A program made the position numbers and the translations under genes. The notes under the pieces are model-generated. The model searched no databases, was not told the DNA's origin, and saw only the letters and a program-made list of their open reading frames with translations. A stretch of DNA of 64,000 bases from the NCBI GenBank assembly GCA_964036045.1, contig OZ038383.1, positions 66,903,725-66,967,724 on the forward strand, written 5' to 3'. Origin of the DNA: Eutreptiella sp. 'Long Island Sound 2002'. Lineage: Eukaryota > Euglenozoa > Euglenophyceae > Eutreptiales > Eutreptiaceae. Below, one piece after another: positions 53,301 to 60,522 of the stretch. How positions within the stretch are numbered: position 1 is the stretch's first letter; every line of letters starts with the position of its first letter.

Positions 53301-54757
53301 GTGGCCCCTCAAGTTGGGGTTAGGGACTCACAATCCACGCTTTGTTGCGTGGCCCCTGGAATTGGGGTTAGGGACTCACAATCCACGCCTTGTTGCGTGC
53401 CCCCCCGAGATTTGGTCAGGGACTCACAATCCACGCCTTTTTGCGTGGCCCCTCGAGTTGGGGTTAGGGACTCAGAATCCACGCTTTTTTGTGTGGCCCC
53501 TGGATTTGGGGTTAGGGACTCACAATCCACGCTTTGTTGCGTGGCCCCTCGAGTTGGGGTTAGGGACTCACAATCCACGCTTTTTTGCGTGGCCCCTGGA
53601 TTTGGGGTTAGGAACTCACAATCCACCCTTTCTTGCGTGGGCCCTCGAGTTGGGGTTAGGGACTCACAATCCACGCTTTTTTGTGTGGCCCCTCGAATTG
53701 GGGTTAGGGACTCACAATCCACACTTTTTTGCGTGGCCCCTCGAGTTGGGGTTAGGGACTCACAATCCACGCTTTGTTGCGTGGCCCCTCGAGTTGGGGT
53801 TAGGGACTCACAATCCACGCTTTGTTGCGTGGCCCCTCGAGTTGGGGTTAGGGAATCACAATTCACGCTTTGTCGCGTGGCCCCTCGAGTTGGGGTTAGG
53901 GACTCACAATCCACGCTTTTTTGCGTGGCCACTAGAATTGGGGTTAGGAACTCACAATCCACGCTTTCTTGCGTGGCCCCTCGAGCTGGGGTTAGGGACT
54001 CACAATCCACGCTTTGTTGCGTGGCCCCTCGAGTTGGGGTCAGGGACTCACAATCCACGCTTTGTTGCGTGGCCCCTCGAGATTTGGTTAGGGACTCACA
54101 ATCCACGCTTCTTTGCTTGGTCCCTCGAGTTGGGGCTGGGGACTCACAATTTACGCTTTTTTGCGTGGCCCCTCGAGTTGGGGTTAGGGACTCACAATCC
54201 ACGCCTTTTTGCGTGGCCCCTCGAGTTGGGGTTAGGGACTCACAATCCACGCTTTGTTGCGTGGCCCAGCTATGTGTATAGCGACCTAGTGGGCTATCAG
54301 ACATCAGACTTAGACTTTTATGGACCATCACTCCCAACCCCCCCCCCCCCCACCCCGACACCCTTTCTACCCCCCCACCCCCCGTGTCAGACTTCGCCCC
54401 CCCCCCCCCCGTGTCCCCCCCAATATCAGACTTGTCCCATTGTCACCACACCCTTGAGGTGTAGAAGTGAGTTGTGGTCTCGACCCTAGCGTCTGAAACC
54501 CAACCAGTGCTTGCAACCCCTTCAATGATGGTACGTGCCCCCCCCCCCCCCCACCCCACCCCACCCCACCCCATCTCTCTCACTCAAACCGATCGGGGGG
54601 CTCATATGTGACTAAAGACAAGGTGGGAACAGAATCCTGATGTCTGGCCCAAGCAACCTCACCTGAGCTAATTGGGTCAGTTCTGCTGGTGGGCCGGTTG
54701 GGTGGGGGTTCATCGGGTTGAGCCGGAACTGTGGAGAGGGGGGGTACTGGGTTTCGA

Positions 54758-54875
54758 GCACGGCACAGCACAGCACGGCACAGCACAGCACATCACAGCA
54801 CATCACAACATACCACAGCACAGCACAACATACAGCATAGCACAGCATATTACAGCACAACACAGCACAACACAG
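54758..54875. repeat. CACAG-type microsatellite
   Basis: Imperfect 5-bp repeats of GCACA/CACAG type (CACAGCACAGCACGG, CACATCACAG, CACAACATAC) run for about 118 bp. Variants drift gradually, as in a decayed simple repeat. Confidence 0.9.
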
Positions 54876-54897
54876 CCCCTACGGCCGCCCAAGAGAG

Positions 54898-54945
54898 CCT
54901 CCCTCCCTCCCTCCCTCCCTCCCTCCCCTCCCTCCCTCCCTCCCC
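54898..54945. repeat. CCCT microsatellite
   Basis: A pure pyrimidine tract of CCCT units with one interruption (CCCCTCC near 54927). It is polypurine on the other strand and may form triplex DNA. Confidence 0.9.
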
Positions 54946-55620
54946 CGGTGCTACCCCTCCGCGGCGGGCGTCCGCCAGGCGAACGGAGGGACCCACCCCG
55001 CGGGCAGGCTCAGCCTCGCGGATGAGGCGTGTTCATCGCCGACACCTCAGCGACGGCCCACCACAGGAGTGGCTCCCCCACAAAACCACACAGGGGCGCC
55101 AGCTCTCCGTCGTGTGGCATCCACAAAGGATGCCAGGGTGCACAACCACAACGCCACCACCAAAAACACACAGCCGCGCGCTACCAAGTGGCACCCTCAC
55201 CGGATGGCGGCCCCAAACCCCGCCGAAGGGAGCACCATGAGATAACATGGTGGGTAATTAGTCGCCACAAGATGCTGGGCGTCCAGGGCTGAGCCTGCGT
55301 GACACCGGAAGGAGGGCGTCCTCCGCCTGACAGCCCCCAGGGCCTGGGCCGCTGCGCGTATCCTAACTAGACGCGAACGCCGCGCGCAAACGCGACAGCG
55401 CACGGAGCGACGCGTGCCAACCGCGACAGGCACACAACACACCCACACGCACCCGACACCAACGGAAACGAGCCCCAGCACAGCCCCCTGCCCTGCACAA
55501 CCAGGCACCGAGCTTGCCCCCTGCCCCTGCCCCACAGCACCTCACACACCCTTGCCCTTCGCAGTTGTCCGCGGTGACAAGCAAGGGCAGAAGTTGACCG
55601 ACTGCTACGACTACCACATG

Positions 55621-55652
55621 CCTGTGTCTCCCCTACCGCAGGCACCATGCCC
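55621..55652 (+). promoter_or_regulatory. Translation start context of ORF1, with a splice-acceptor-like tract
   Basis: The ATG at 55647 lies in GGCACCATGC, a good match to a Kozak-type context, which supports this start for ORF1. Immediately upstream, 55621-55641 is pyrimidine-rich and ends in CAG, like a 3' splice site or a trans-splice acceptor. Whether splicing occurs is not shown. Confidence 0.4.
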
Positions 55653-57164
55653 AACGCTTTTACCACGATGTCCCCAGAGAAGCAACGCGAATCTGTACGC
55701 CCCGCCGAGGTGTGGCCGTTCTTGCGGGTGGCCTGGCAGACGGAGCGTCAGCAACTCCTGGGCGATGTACGGCACCGAGCATCAGCAGTCGACGTCAACA
55801 TGCTGCCGCTCCTGGGCAACCCGATGTATGTCAGCCCGCATCTCTGGTGGTTCGTCCTGACAGCCGCCTACGCCTCAGATCTGGAGCTCGATGCCCTCAC
55901 CGACCACGCGTCGCAGCACTCCTGGCTGCCGTACCCGCAGCTCGTCACCAAGTTCCTCACGTGGGCTGCCAAGGCCACCACCCCCCAGCGCCGAGAGTTC
56001 CTCCAAGCTTGCCGTGCCCACATCTCAGAGTTCGGCGATGGGCCCGTGTCTGCACTGGACTTCCTGGGACTAGTCGACCTCATCGCTGGCACTGAGCAGG
56101 TCAAGCCCGTCCTCCTCCGGGTGTGCGTGCTGCACTGGCTCTCCACTTGGGCCGCGGCACAGGATGGCCTCACGTTGGCGTGCAAGACCCTGCTGCGACA
56201 AGACAAGGAGGGAGACAAGGTGGGCCGGAGCTACGCCCCCTGCCCGTTCACAGCGCGAGAATGGCAGGCGGAGCTCGCTAAGCACGAGAAAAGTGGGAAG
56301 CTACTCACAACTGATGCACGGGCCCGGCTCACTGCCCTGTCCGTTACGACACCAGCGCACGAAGGACAGCCCACGTCATCTCCAGCATGGAAACGTGTCC
56401 TACGCGCCGGAGCCCTGGTCGAAGACGAGGATATGCTGCGCCATCTGGACGGGCTGAGGTCCCTGCCGGACTCTGCGGCCCCGGTGGCAGTGGCCGCCCT
56501 GTCTTCCCTGCTCACAGAGGGTCAGTTCGACCTGGGGACCCGAACGGCTGTGCAGCTGTCCAGTGCCAAGACGGCGGCGGAGCTCTTCCTGGCTGCGAAC
56601 TCGGCGTGGACAGCGTGCACCGCTGACCAACGCCCACGGCTCCGAGTCCAACTCTCCGAGTACCTACGGGACGTCATGGCCACCTACGGCCCTGCTGTAG
56701 ATACGGCCGCCGTCAACGCCACCCTGGCCCGCCTCGCACCAATCATCGTGGAGGCAGCCCAGCGCGGGTACTCCACATGGACCATGGCAGCCGCCACCGT
56801 CAGCCGTTGTGATAGCCTCCCAGCAGCGGTATTGTCCCCGTTGTCCAAGGCGGTAAGCCTGGAATCCTTTCGCCTCGCGCTTCGTGACGCCCTAGACCTG
56901 TTGACCACGGCGGCCCAACACGAGACCCTTGTCCTGAAGGTAACTGAGGCTCTGTCTGGCACGTCCGACACGGACTGGTTCGTGTGCTGGGGCCTTGCGC
57001 CCCACCGGAGCCCGACAGGCACTGGGGCCGCGGCCTGCGCTCATGCCCGCCCCGCACGCATCCTCCTCCAGCGCAGCACGCTCCCTGCACCTGCCTGTGA
57101 CCCCGGGATTCCAGCCCCCCACAACCACCCCCCCCACCAGCTGTGTACGCGTCAGTGCCCTTGA
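55647..57164 (+). CDS. LINE ORF1-like protein, 505 aa, no recognised domain
   Basis: The first ORF of the element begins MPNAFTTMSPEKQRESVRP. The first 230 residues look helical and carry several Trp-rich stretches (VWPFLRVAW, LWWFVLTAAYA, CVLHWLSTWAAA). A basic stretch (ELAKHEKSGKLL, about residues 211-222) follows, then a further helical part with alternating Ala/Leu to about residue 440. I recognise no RRM, coiled coil, CCHC knuckle or esterase motif. By position it is a candidate ORF1 RNA-binding or chaperone protein, but this rests on context only. After about residue 450 the translation becomes Pro/His-rich and low in complexity, while the +1 frame looks more protein-like. The true C-terminus therefore probably lies in the next entry. 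Confidence 0.65.
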   Translation: MPNAFTTMSPEKQRESVRPAEVWPFLRVAWQTERQQLLGDVRHRASAVDVNMLPLLGNPMYVSPHLWWFVLTAAYASDLELDALTDHASQHSWLPYPQLVTKFLTWAAKATTPQRREFLQACRAHISEFGDGPVSALDFLGLVDLIAGTEQVKPVLLRVCVLHWLSTWAAAQDGLTLACKTLLRQDKEGDKVGRSYAPCPFTAREWQAELAKHEKSGKLLTTDARARLTALSVTTPAHEGQPTSSPAWKRVLRAGALVEDEDMLRHLDGLRSLPDSAAPVAVAALSSLLTEGQFDLGTRTAVQLSSAKTAAELFLAANSAWTACTADQRPRLRVQLSEYLRDVMATYGPAVDTAAVNATLARLAPIIVEAAQRGYSTWTMAAATVSRCDSLPAAVLSPLSKAVSLESFRLALRDALDLLTTAAQHETLVLKVTEALSGTSDTDWFVCWGLAPHRSPTGTGAAACAHARPARILLQRSTLPAPACDPGIPAPHNHPPHQLCTRQCP

Positions 57165-57642
57165 CGCCTGTGACCCAGTCGAAGCCACAAGCGAGCTCAG
57201 TGTGGCACTGGGCACACCTGTGTACATTGGTGCCCCCGATGTCGCCCGTGGGTTCGGCTTCGTCACGGTACCCTCCGAGCTCTACCGCAACCTCTTTGCC
57301 CTCGCCACGCGACGAACTTACACATTCCCGTCAAGTGCAGAGTGTGTCTTTGTGGCTCGTGCCCCCAACAACGATCCGTGGACCCCACACACTGACAATA
57401 ACCTCAACGTACCACTTGCCCAGCGCATCCCCAGCAAAGCACAGAAGCGCCCCAAAGGCACCTCCCTGAAACCCTCCAAAACCCAACGCAGGGCACAGAA
57501 GACCCAGGCCACAGCTGGCCAGCCTCCAGATGCGGGGCGCGCCGAGGGCCAGCTGCAGGCATTCCCCCCCGGTGACAGCCCAACAGCGCGTACCGTGCAC
57601 TATTCGCGCGGTCACCCATGGGATGGGCAACGCCATGGCTGA
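56944..57642 (+). CDS. C-terminal extension of ORF1 in the +1 frame, basic
   Basis: This frame is open from just after a TAA at 56941 to TGA at 57640-57642 and overlaps the end of ORF1 by about 220 bp. From about 57140 it reads like protein (VRVSALDACDPVEATSELSV, then VTVPSELYRNLFALATRRTY). It ends in a Lys/Arg-rich tail (AQKRPKGTSLKPSKTQRRAQ) typical of nucleic-acid binding. There is no good ATG at its start, so it is more likely a continuation of ORF1 than a separate gene. The join could be a +1 programmed shift, an intron, or a one-base indel; the C8 run at 57128-57135 is a candidate site. The frame is the same as that of ORF2, separated from it by the single TGA. Confidence 0.55.
   Translation: MRLCLARPTRTGSCAGALRPTGARQALGPRPALMPAPHASSSSAARSLHLPVTPGFQPPTTTPPTSCVRVSALDACDPVEATSELSVALGTPVYIGAPDVARGFGFVTVPSELYRNLFALATRRTYTFPSSAECVFVARAPNNDPWTPHTDNNLNVPLAQRIPSKAQKRPKGTSLKPSKTQRRAQKTQATAGQPPDAGRAEGQLQAFPPGDSPTARTVHYSRGHPWDGQRHG
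57640..57642 (+). other. In-frame TGA separating the ORF1 extension from ORF2
   Basis: The reading frame is open on both sides of this TGA (GGC TGA CTG TAC). Downstream, the first ATG in frame is at 57907, which lies after the CxxC...CxxC motif at 57814-57876. If that motif is translated, ORF2 must start upstream of any ATG. This implies readthrough, reinitiation at a non-ATG codon, or an original CGA mutated to TGA. Confidence 0.7.
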
Positions 57643-60222
57643 CTGTACCTCCCCCGCGTAGTCCCCGCGTGTGGCTCCCCAATCCTGCCCCTCGTCCATG
57701 TGCTGCAGATCATTGCCAGCTCTACCCTAGTCACAACACTGCCCAGCCTCACTGCAGCCTTGGACCGCGTCACTGCCACTCCAACCCCCACCCAGGCCCC
57801 AACAGACGCTGTCTGCCTCTCGTGCGGATCCTACCTACCCCACTGGACCCTAAGCCCCCGACCCTGCCCCCAATGCTCCAACACAGCCGTCTACCTCCTC
57901 CTTCCAATGCCCGCAGTCCATGTCACCATCCCTGATACACTCTACAGCCTGCGCACCCTGCCACCCACGCAGATAGCACCTCTCACCCCCATTCTCAGCT
58001 CGATGCTCACCCAGGTGCACACCCTCCATCAACAAAGGGGCCCCATCCTCGTATCGCCGCCTATCCAAGTACGTGATCACGTCGTCGCTTTCTGGGAGCC
58101 AGCAACAACGCTCTCACACCATCCATCAACCACGAGCCTACACCAATATCGCCGCCAGTACGCCCCAGACGGCCCATGGGTCCTCCGCCCAGACATCCCA
58201 GCCCCTGGCCCGACCGTCCTCGCATCCGTATGCCACACTTGCTCACGCCCCCGCATCGCGCAGGCTGTCATGGCCCCTCCCAGTATGACTGCCGGGATCC
58301 CCCGTGCCTTCTGCCCAGACCCCCAGGGATCTCCACCCCTGCTCACACGCGATGCGTACAAACAAGGGCGAGTCATCCTGCCGAACGGCATAGTAGCGCA
58401 GGCCATCAATGACACCGCGTCCCCATGGGGCCACCCGTGCACCCCAAGCATACCAGCCCCCTCCCTCCCACCACCGTACCTCCTCCGGACTATCCCCGGT
58501 ACCACATTCACCCCCGTCAGCCCAGCCCTCCAAACCATCCGACATGTTGGAGCCAACCTCGGCGGCATCGAAGGGCAAGTCCCCCTGCTGCGCCTGTGGT
58601 TACACATCCTGTCCCCAGATGTCGTAACGTTCCAGGAAGTGTGGAACTTTGCTCTCCTTGATGAAGTCTTGCCCTCGTCCATGGTGGTCCTCTGCGGGTC
58701 TGTGTCTGGGCAAGGATGTGGCCTTGCCATCGCCTGGCGACGCACTGTGTGCCTCTCGGGCTTCGACCCCGCCGCAGCCAGAGACACCCGCGAGGACCTA
58801 GCAGTCGCGCTGCCAACCCGCCAATACGGCCTTGTCTTGGCCATATCAGCGCACCTGCCCCCCAAGCTCCCTGATCGCGCTCGCCATGCCGTCATGCGCG
58901 CGTGGTGTATCCTCAGGACGATCACCAACCCCCGCTACGCCCTCATCCAGGGGGACCTCAACATGCCGCGCGACCCAGGTAACCCATTGGAACAGGCGCT
59001 GCGCCCAGGCGGATCTTTGTCCGCGTTCAGCCCTGCCCTTCCCCGAGGCACAGCAACCAATTTCACCGCCACGCTCGGCGTCCCCGCGGCTACGTGCATA
59101 GACCACCTCCTGGTGTATGGCGCGTGGAGCGACGTCCAGTGCAGCCTCCTGCCCCTGCAGCACTCCCATCTGGCCATTGTGGCCGAACTCACCCCACGAG
59201 ATGCCAAACCAGACCCCTTTGCTTGGAAGCGGTACCGCTGGAGATCCACTGAGCGAGATGCAACGCGGTTACTGGCCGTAGTGCTCAGCATCGCGTGGGG
59301 ATCCCTGGCCCATACGTCAGCGTCCCCAAATCAGTTCCTAGACGCCTTCCACCATTATGCCGCCCAGCACGCCCGCCCCAGAGTTACCACGCGCTCTCTC
59401 ATCGACTCCCTCGAGCTGCCCCCACCCCCGTATACACAGCCCCAGCTGCGACGCATCGAGGCTTCACTGCGTGCCCAATGCTCCGAGCGTGAGCTCACCT
59501 CGCGGCGTGCAGCCCTCCAAGGGGTATGCATCGACGCTGTGACAAAGCGGCACGTCGCCCCCCCCTCGAAGCCCCTCCAAGTGTACTCGGGCATCAGGCC
59601 GCACCCAGCAGCAGAGCTCCCAACTGCAGCGACCCAACTGGCGGAGACACACCGACAAGCGCGAGAAATCCAGTGTAACAGGCACGTCTTGGTGGACCAC
59701 CATGACCTCGAGCGCCGCTCCTCTTCGGCACCGTGGAATGCACTGTTTGACCCTGTCCGAGACCTCCCCCTCAAGCTGTTCCTCTTGGCACTCCACCGCG
59801 GATATTCTCCTGCGTCCACAGACTCCCTCAAACACCAGGCTGGGGCGCTTGCGTCCCAAGGTCCCCTCCACCCACAGCTTACACACACCGCCCTACGCCG
59901 CCTCACCTCCTGGGCCACCACCGTCGACAACTTCCCACCAGCCCTGTTGTCGTCCGCCGAAGGTGGCCTGCAACTTGCTTGCCACCGCATGTCGCAGCTC
60001 CGTCACGCAGGCACAACGTCCATTTCCAGTATAGTAACACAGTACGGCAACTACAAAGGCCCCCCAAAGCCCCCCCACCTCTTTGAATCCCACCGCCCAC
60101 TGTCAGTAGCATCCCCCCTGGCCTCATTTGAGGCCGGTGCAGCAGGCCAACTCATACGGGCAACGATGGAGCTCTCGGGAGCCGCCACGCCCGAGCTCTT
60201 CGCGTACCGCGCCGAGATCTAG
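57643..60222 (+). CDS. LINE ORF2, part 1: zinc ribbon, EEP endonuclease, start of RT
   Basis: A zinc-ribbon-like pair CLSC...CPQC is encoded at 57814-57876. An exonuclease-endonuclease-phosphatase (APE-like) domain lies at about 58500-59200. It shows the expected residues: Asn of GANLGG (58555), catalytic Glu of TFQEVW (58636), His of SAHLPP (58852), Asp and Asn of GDLN (58954, 58960), Asp-His of IDHLL (59101-59106) and the final His of SHLAIV (59167). This domain nicks the target DNA that primes reverse transcription. After a linker the RT begins; HRPLSVASPLASFEAG (about 60090-60137) matches the conserved RPLS/RPIS block near the RT N-terminus. The part ends at TAG 60220-60222 in FAYRAEI, but the same frame continues. 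A GTG at 57700 is the first near-cognate start; no ATG occurs before 57907. Confidence 0.85.
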   Translation: MYLPRVVPACGSPILPLVHVLQIIASSTLVTTLPSLTAALDRVTATPTPTQAPTDAVCLSCGSYLPHWTLSPRPCPQCSNTAVYLLLPMPAVHVTIPDTLYSLRTLPPTQIAPLTPILSSMLTQVHTLHQQRGPILVSPPIQVRDHVVAFWEPATTLSHHPSTTSLHQYRRQYAPDGPWVLRPDIPAPGPTVLASVCHTCSRPRIAQAVMAPPSMTAGIPRAFCPDPQGSPPLLTRDAYKQGRVILPNGIVAQAINDTASPWGHPCTPSIPAPSLPPPYLLRTIPGTTFTPVSPALQTIRHVGANLGGIEGQVPLLRLWLHILSPDVVTFQEVWNFALLDEVLPSSMVVLCGSVSGQGCGLAIAWRRTVCLSGFDPAAARDTREDLAVALPTRQYGLVLAISAHLPPKLPDRARHAVMRAWCILRTITNPRYALIQGDLNMPRDPGNPLEQALRPGGSLSAFSPALPRGTATNFTATLGVPAATCIDHLLVYGAWSDVQCSLLPLQHSHLAIVAELTPRDAKPDPFAWKRYRWRSTERDATRLLAVVLSIAWGSLAHTSASPNQFLDAFHHYAAQHARPRVTTRSLIDSLELPPPPYTQPQLRRIEASLRAQCSERELTSRRAALQGVCIDAVTKRHVAPPSKPLQVYSGIRPHPAAELPTAATQLAETHRQAREIQCNRHVLVDHHDLERRSSSAPWNALFDPVRDLPLKLFLLALHRGYSPASTDSLKHQAGALASQGPLHPQLTHTALRRLTSWATTVDNFPPALLSSAEGGLQLACHRMSQLRHAGTTSISSIVTQYGNYKGPPKPPHLFESHRPLSVASPLASFEAGAAGQLIRATMELSGAATPELFAYRAEI
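60220..60222 (+). other. In-frame TAG inside RT (first)
   Basis: ATC TAG CCA GCA TAC interrupts the RT between FAYRAEI and PAYMAFAV with no change of frame. A CAG (Gln) or TGG (Trp) codon could have given TAG by a single transition. Confidence 0.9.
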
Positions 60223-60522
60223 CCAGCATACATGGCCTTTGCCGTCCGCGCCGCCATGATCCGCACGCTCCTGACATGGGGCACCCTGGCCAGTGCGAAG
60301 TGGGATGAGTCCCACGCATACTTCCGCATCCCCCGAGCCCAGGCCCAACGCACGCTCACACTCACGCCTCACGTTTGGAACTTTGCTCAGTGGTTCCAAC
60401 AGTACTACAGCTCCCGCTCCATACGCATCCTCACAGATGTGGGCTTCACCGACCCCATCGTCACGGAGGAAGGAGCGGACCAGGGATGCCCTGCCGCCGA
60501 TCAGTGTTTCCAGGGCACATAG
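60223..60522 (+). CDS. LINE ORF2, part 2: RT palm with motif A and the QGCP motif
   Basis: This segment lies in the same frame as part 1, between two TAG codons. It encodes the RT palm: the motif A aspartate in KWDESHAYFRIPR (Asp codon at 60304) and the QGCPAAD motif (Gln codon at 60481), which corresponds to QGCPLSP of canonical LINE RTs. The residues around Asp (WDESHAY) differ from the usual D-x-x-x-A-F-D pattern. It cannot fold alone, so it makes sense only joined to parts 1 and 3. Thus the flanking TAGs are either nonsense mutations or are read through. Confidence 0.8.
   Translation, partial: PAYMAFAVRAAMIRTLLTWGTLASAKWDESHAYFRIPRAQAQRTLTLTPHVWNFAQWFQQYYSSRSIRILTDVGFTDPIVTEEGADQGCPAADQCFQGT
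60520..60522 (+). other. In-frame TAG inside RT (second)
   Basis: GGC ACA TAG GCC TGC interrupts the RT between QGCPAADQCFQGT and ACLNTTL with no change of frame. It lies between motif B-like QGCP and the FSDD motif, so termination here would remove half of the active site. Confidence 0.9.

Larger units (their letters stand above)
1..54267. repeat. 48-bp satellite array, about 1,130 monomers
   Basis: Head-to-tail copies of a 48-bp unit run without a break from the window edge; 481-528 is a consensus-like monomer. In order the unit holds TTAGGGACTCACAATCC, a hairpin CCACGC-TTTGTT-GCGTGG (loop often TTTTTT), then CCCCTCGAG and TTGGGG. Common variants are a CGAGATTTGG class, a GGGGCTGGGGAC class ending in AATTCACG, a CCTGGATTTGG class, a GCTTCTTTGCG class, and a rare class with GTGAATTTTTGG. 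The array is open at the left edge, so its true length is unknown. It ends inside a monomer at 54267. Long open frames here follow from the period being a multiple of 3. Function is not shown by sequence; centromeric or subtelomeric satellite is an inference. Confidence 0.97.
54268..55646. other. Non-satellite, low-complexity spacer without a convincing gene
   Basis: The satellite gives way to unrelated sequence in the middle of a monomer. The spacer holds C-runs of about 14-15 bases at 54338-54351, 54397-54410 and 54538-54552, then CCCCA repeats to about 54573. It also contains two microsatellites listed separately and a CpG-rich stretch from about 54950 to 55550. Short open frames on both strands have repeat-driven or proline- and histidine-rich translations and no domain. 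It could contain the promoter and 5' UTR of the retroelement downstream, but no TATA box or other element is clear. Confidence 0.6.

Noticed and set aside
1-54267. CRISPR array
   Set aside because: Repeats are contiguous with no unique spacers; variation is point changes within one monomer, and there are no cas genes.
1-54267. TTGCGTG in each monomer as an AhR/XRE-type or other transcription factor site array
   Set aside because: The match is seven bases and is simply half of the monomer hairpin; nothing else indicates an enhancer.
1-54267. True interstitial telomere array
   Set aside because: Only one TTAGGG-like unit occurs per 48 bp; there are no runs of tandem hexamers or heptamers.
54731-55240. 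ORF beginning in the CACAG microsatellite
   Set aside because: The first half is translated simple repeat (His/Ser/Thr/Gln) and the rest is Pro/Arg-rich with no domain; overlapping frames look the same.
55414-55860. 148-aa ORF overlapping the start of LINE ORF1
   Set aside because: It is in a different frame from ORF1, rich in Pro/Thr/Cys/Ser with no domain, and overlaps the better-supported start at 55647.
58077-58928. 283-aa reverse-strand ORF opposite ORF2
   Set aside because: It is antisense to the zinc-ribbon/EEP region with its catalytic residues; its openness follows from high GC content.
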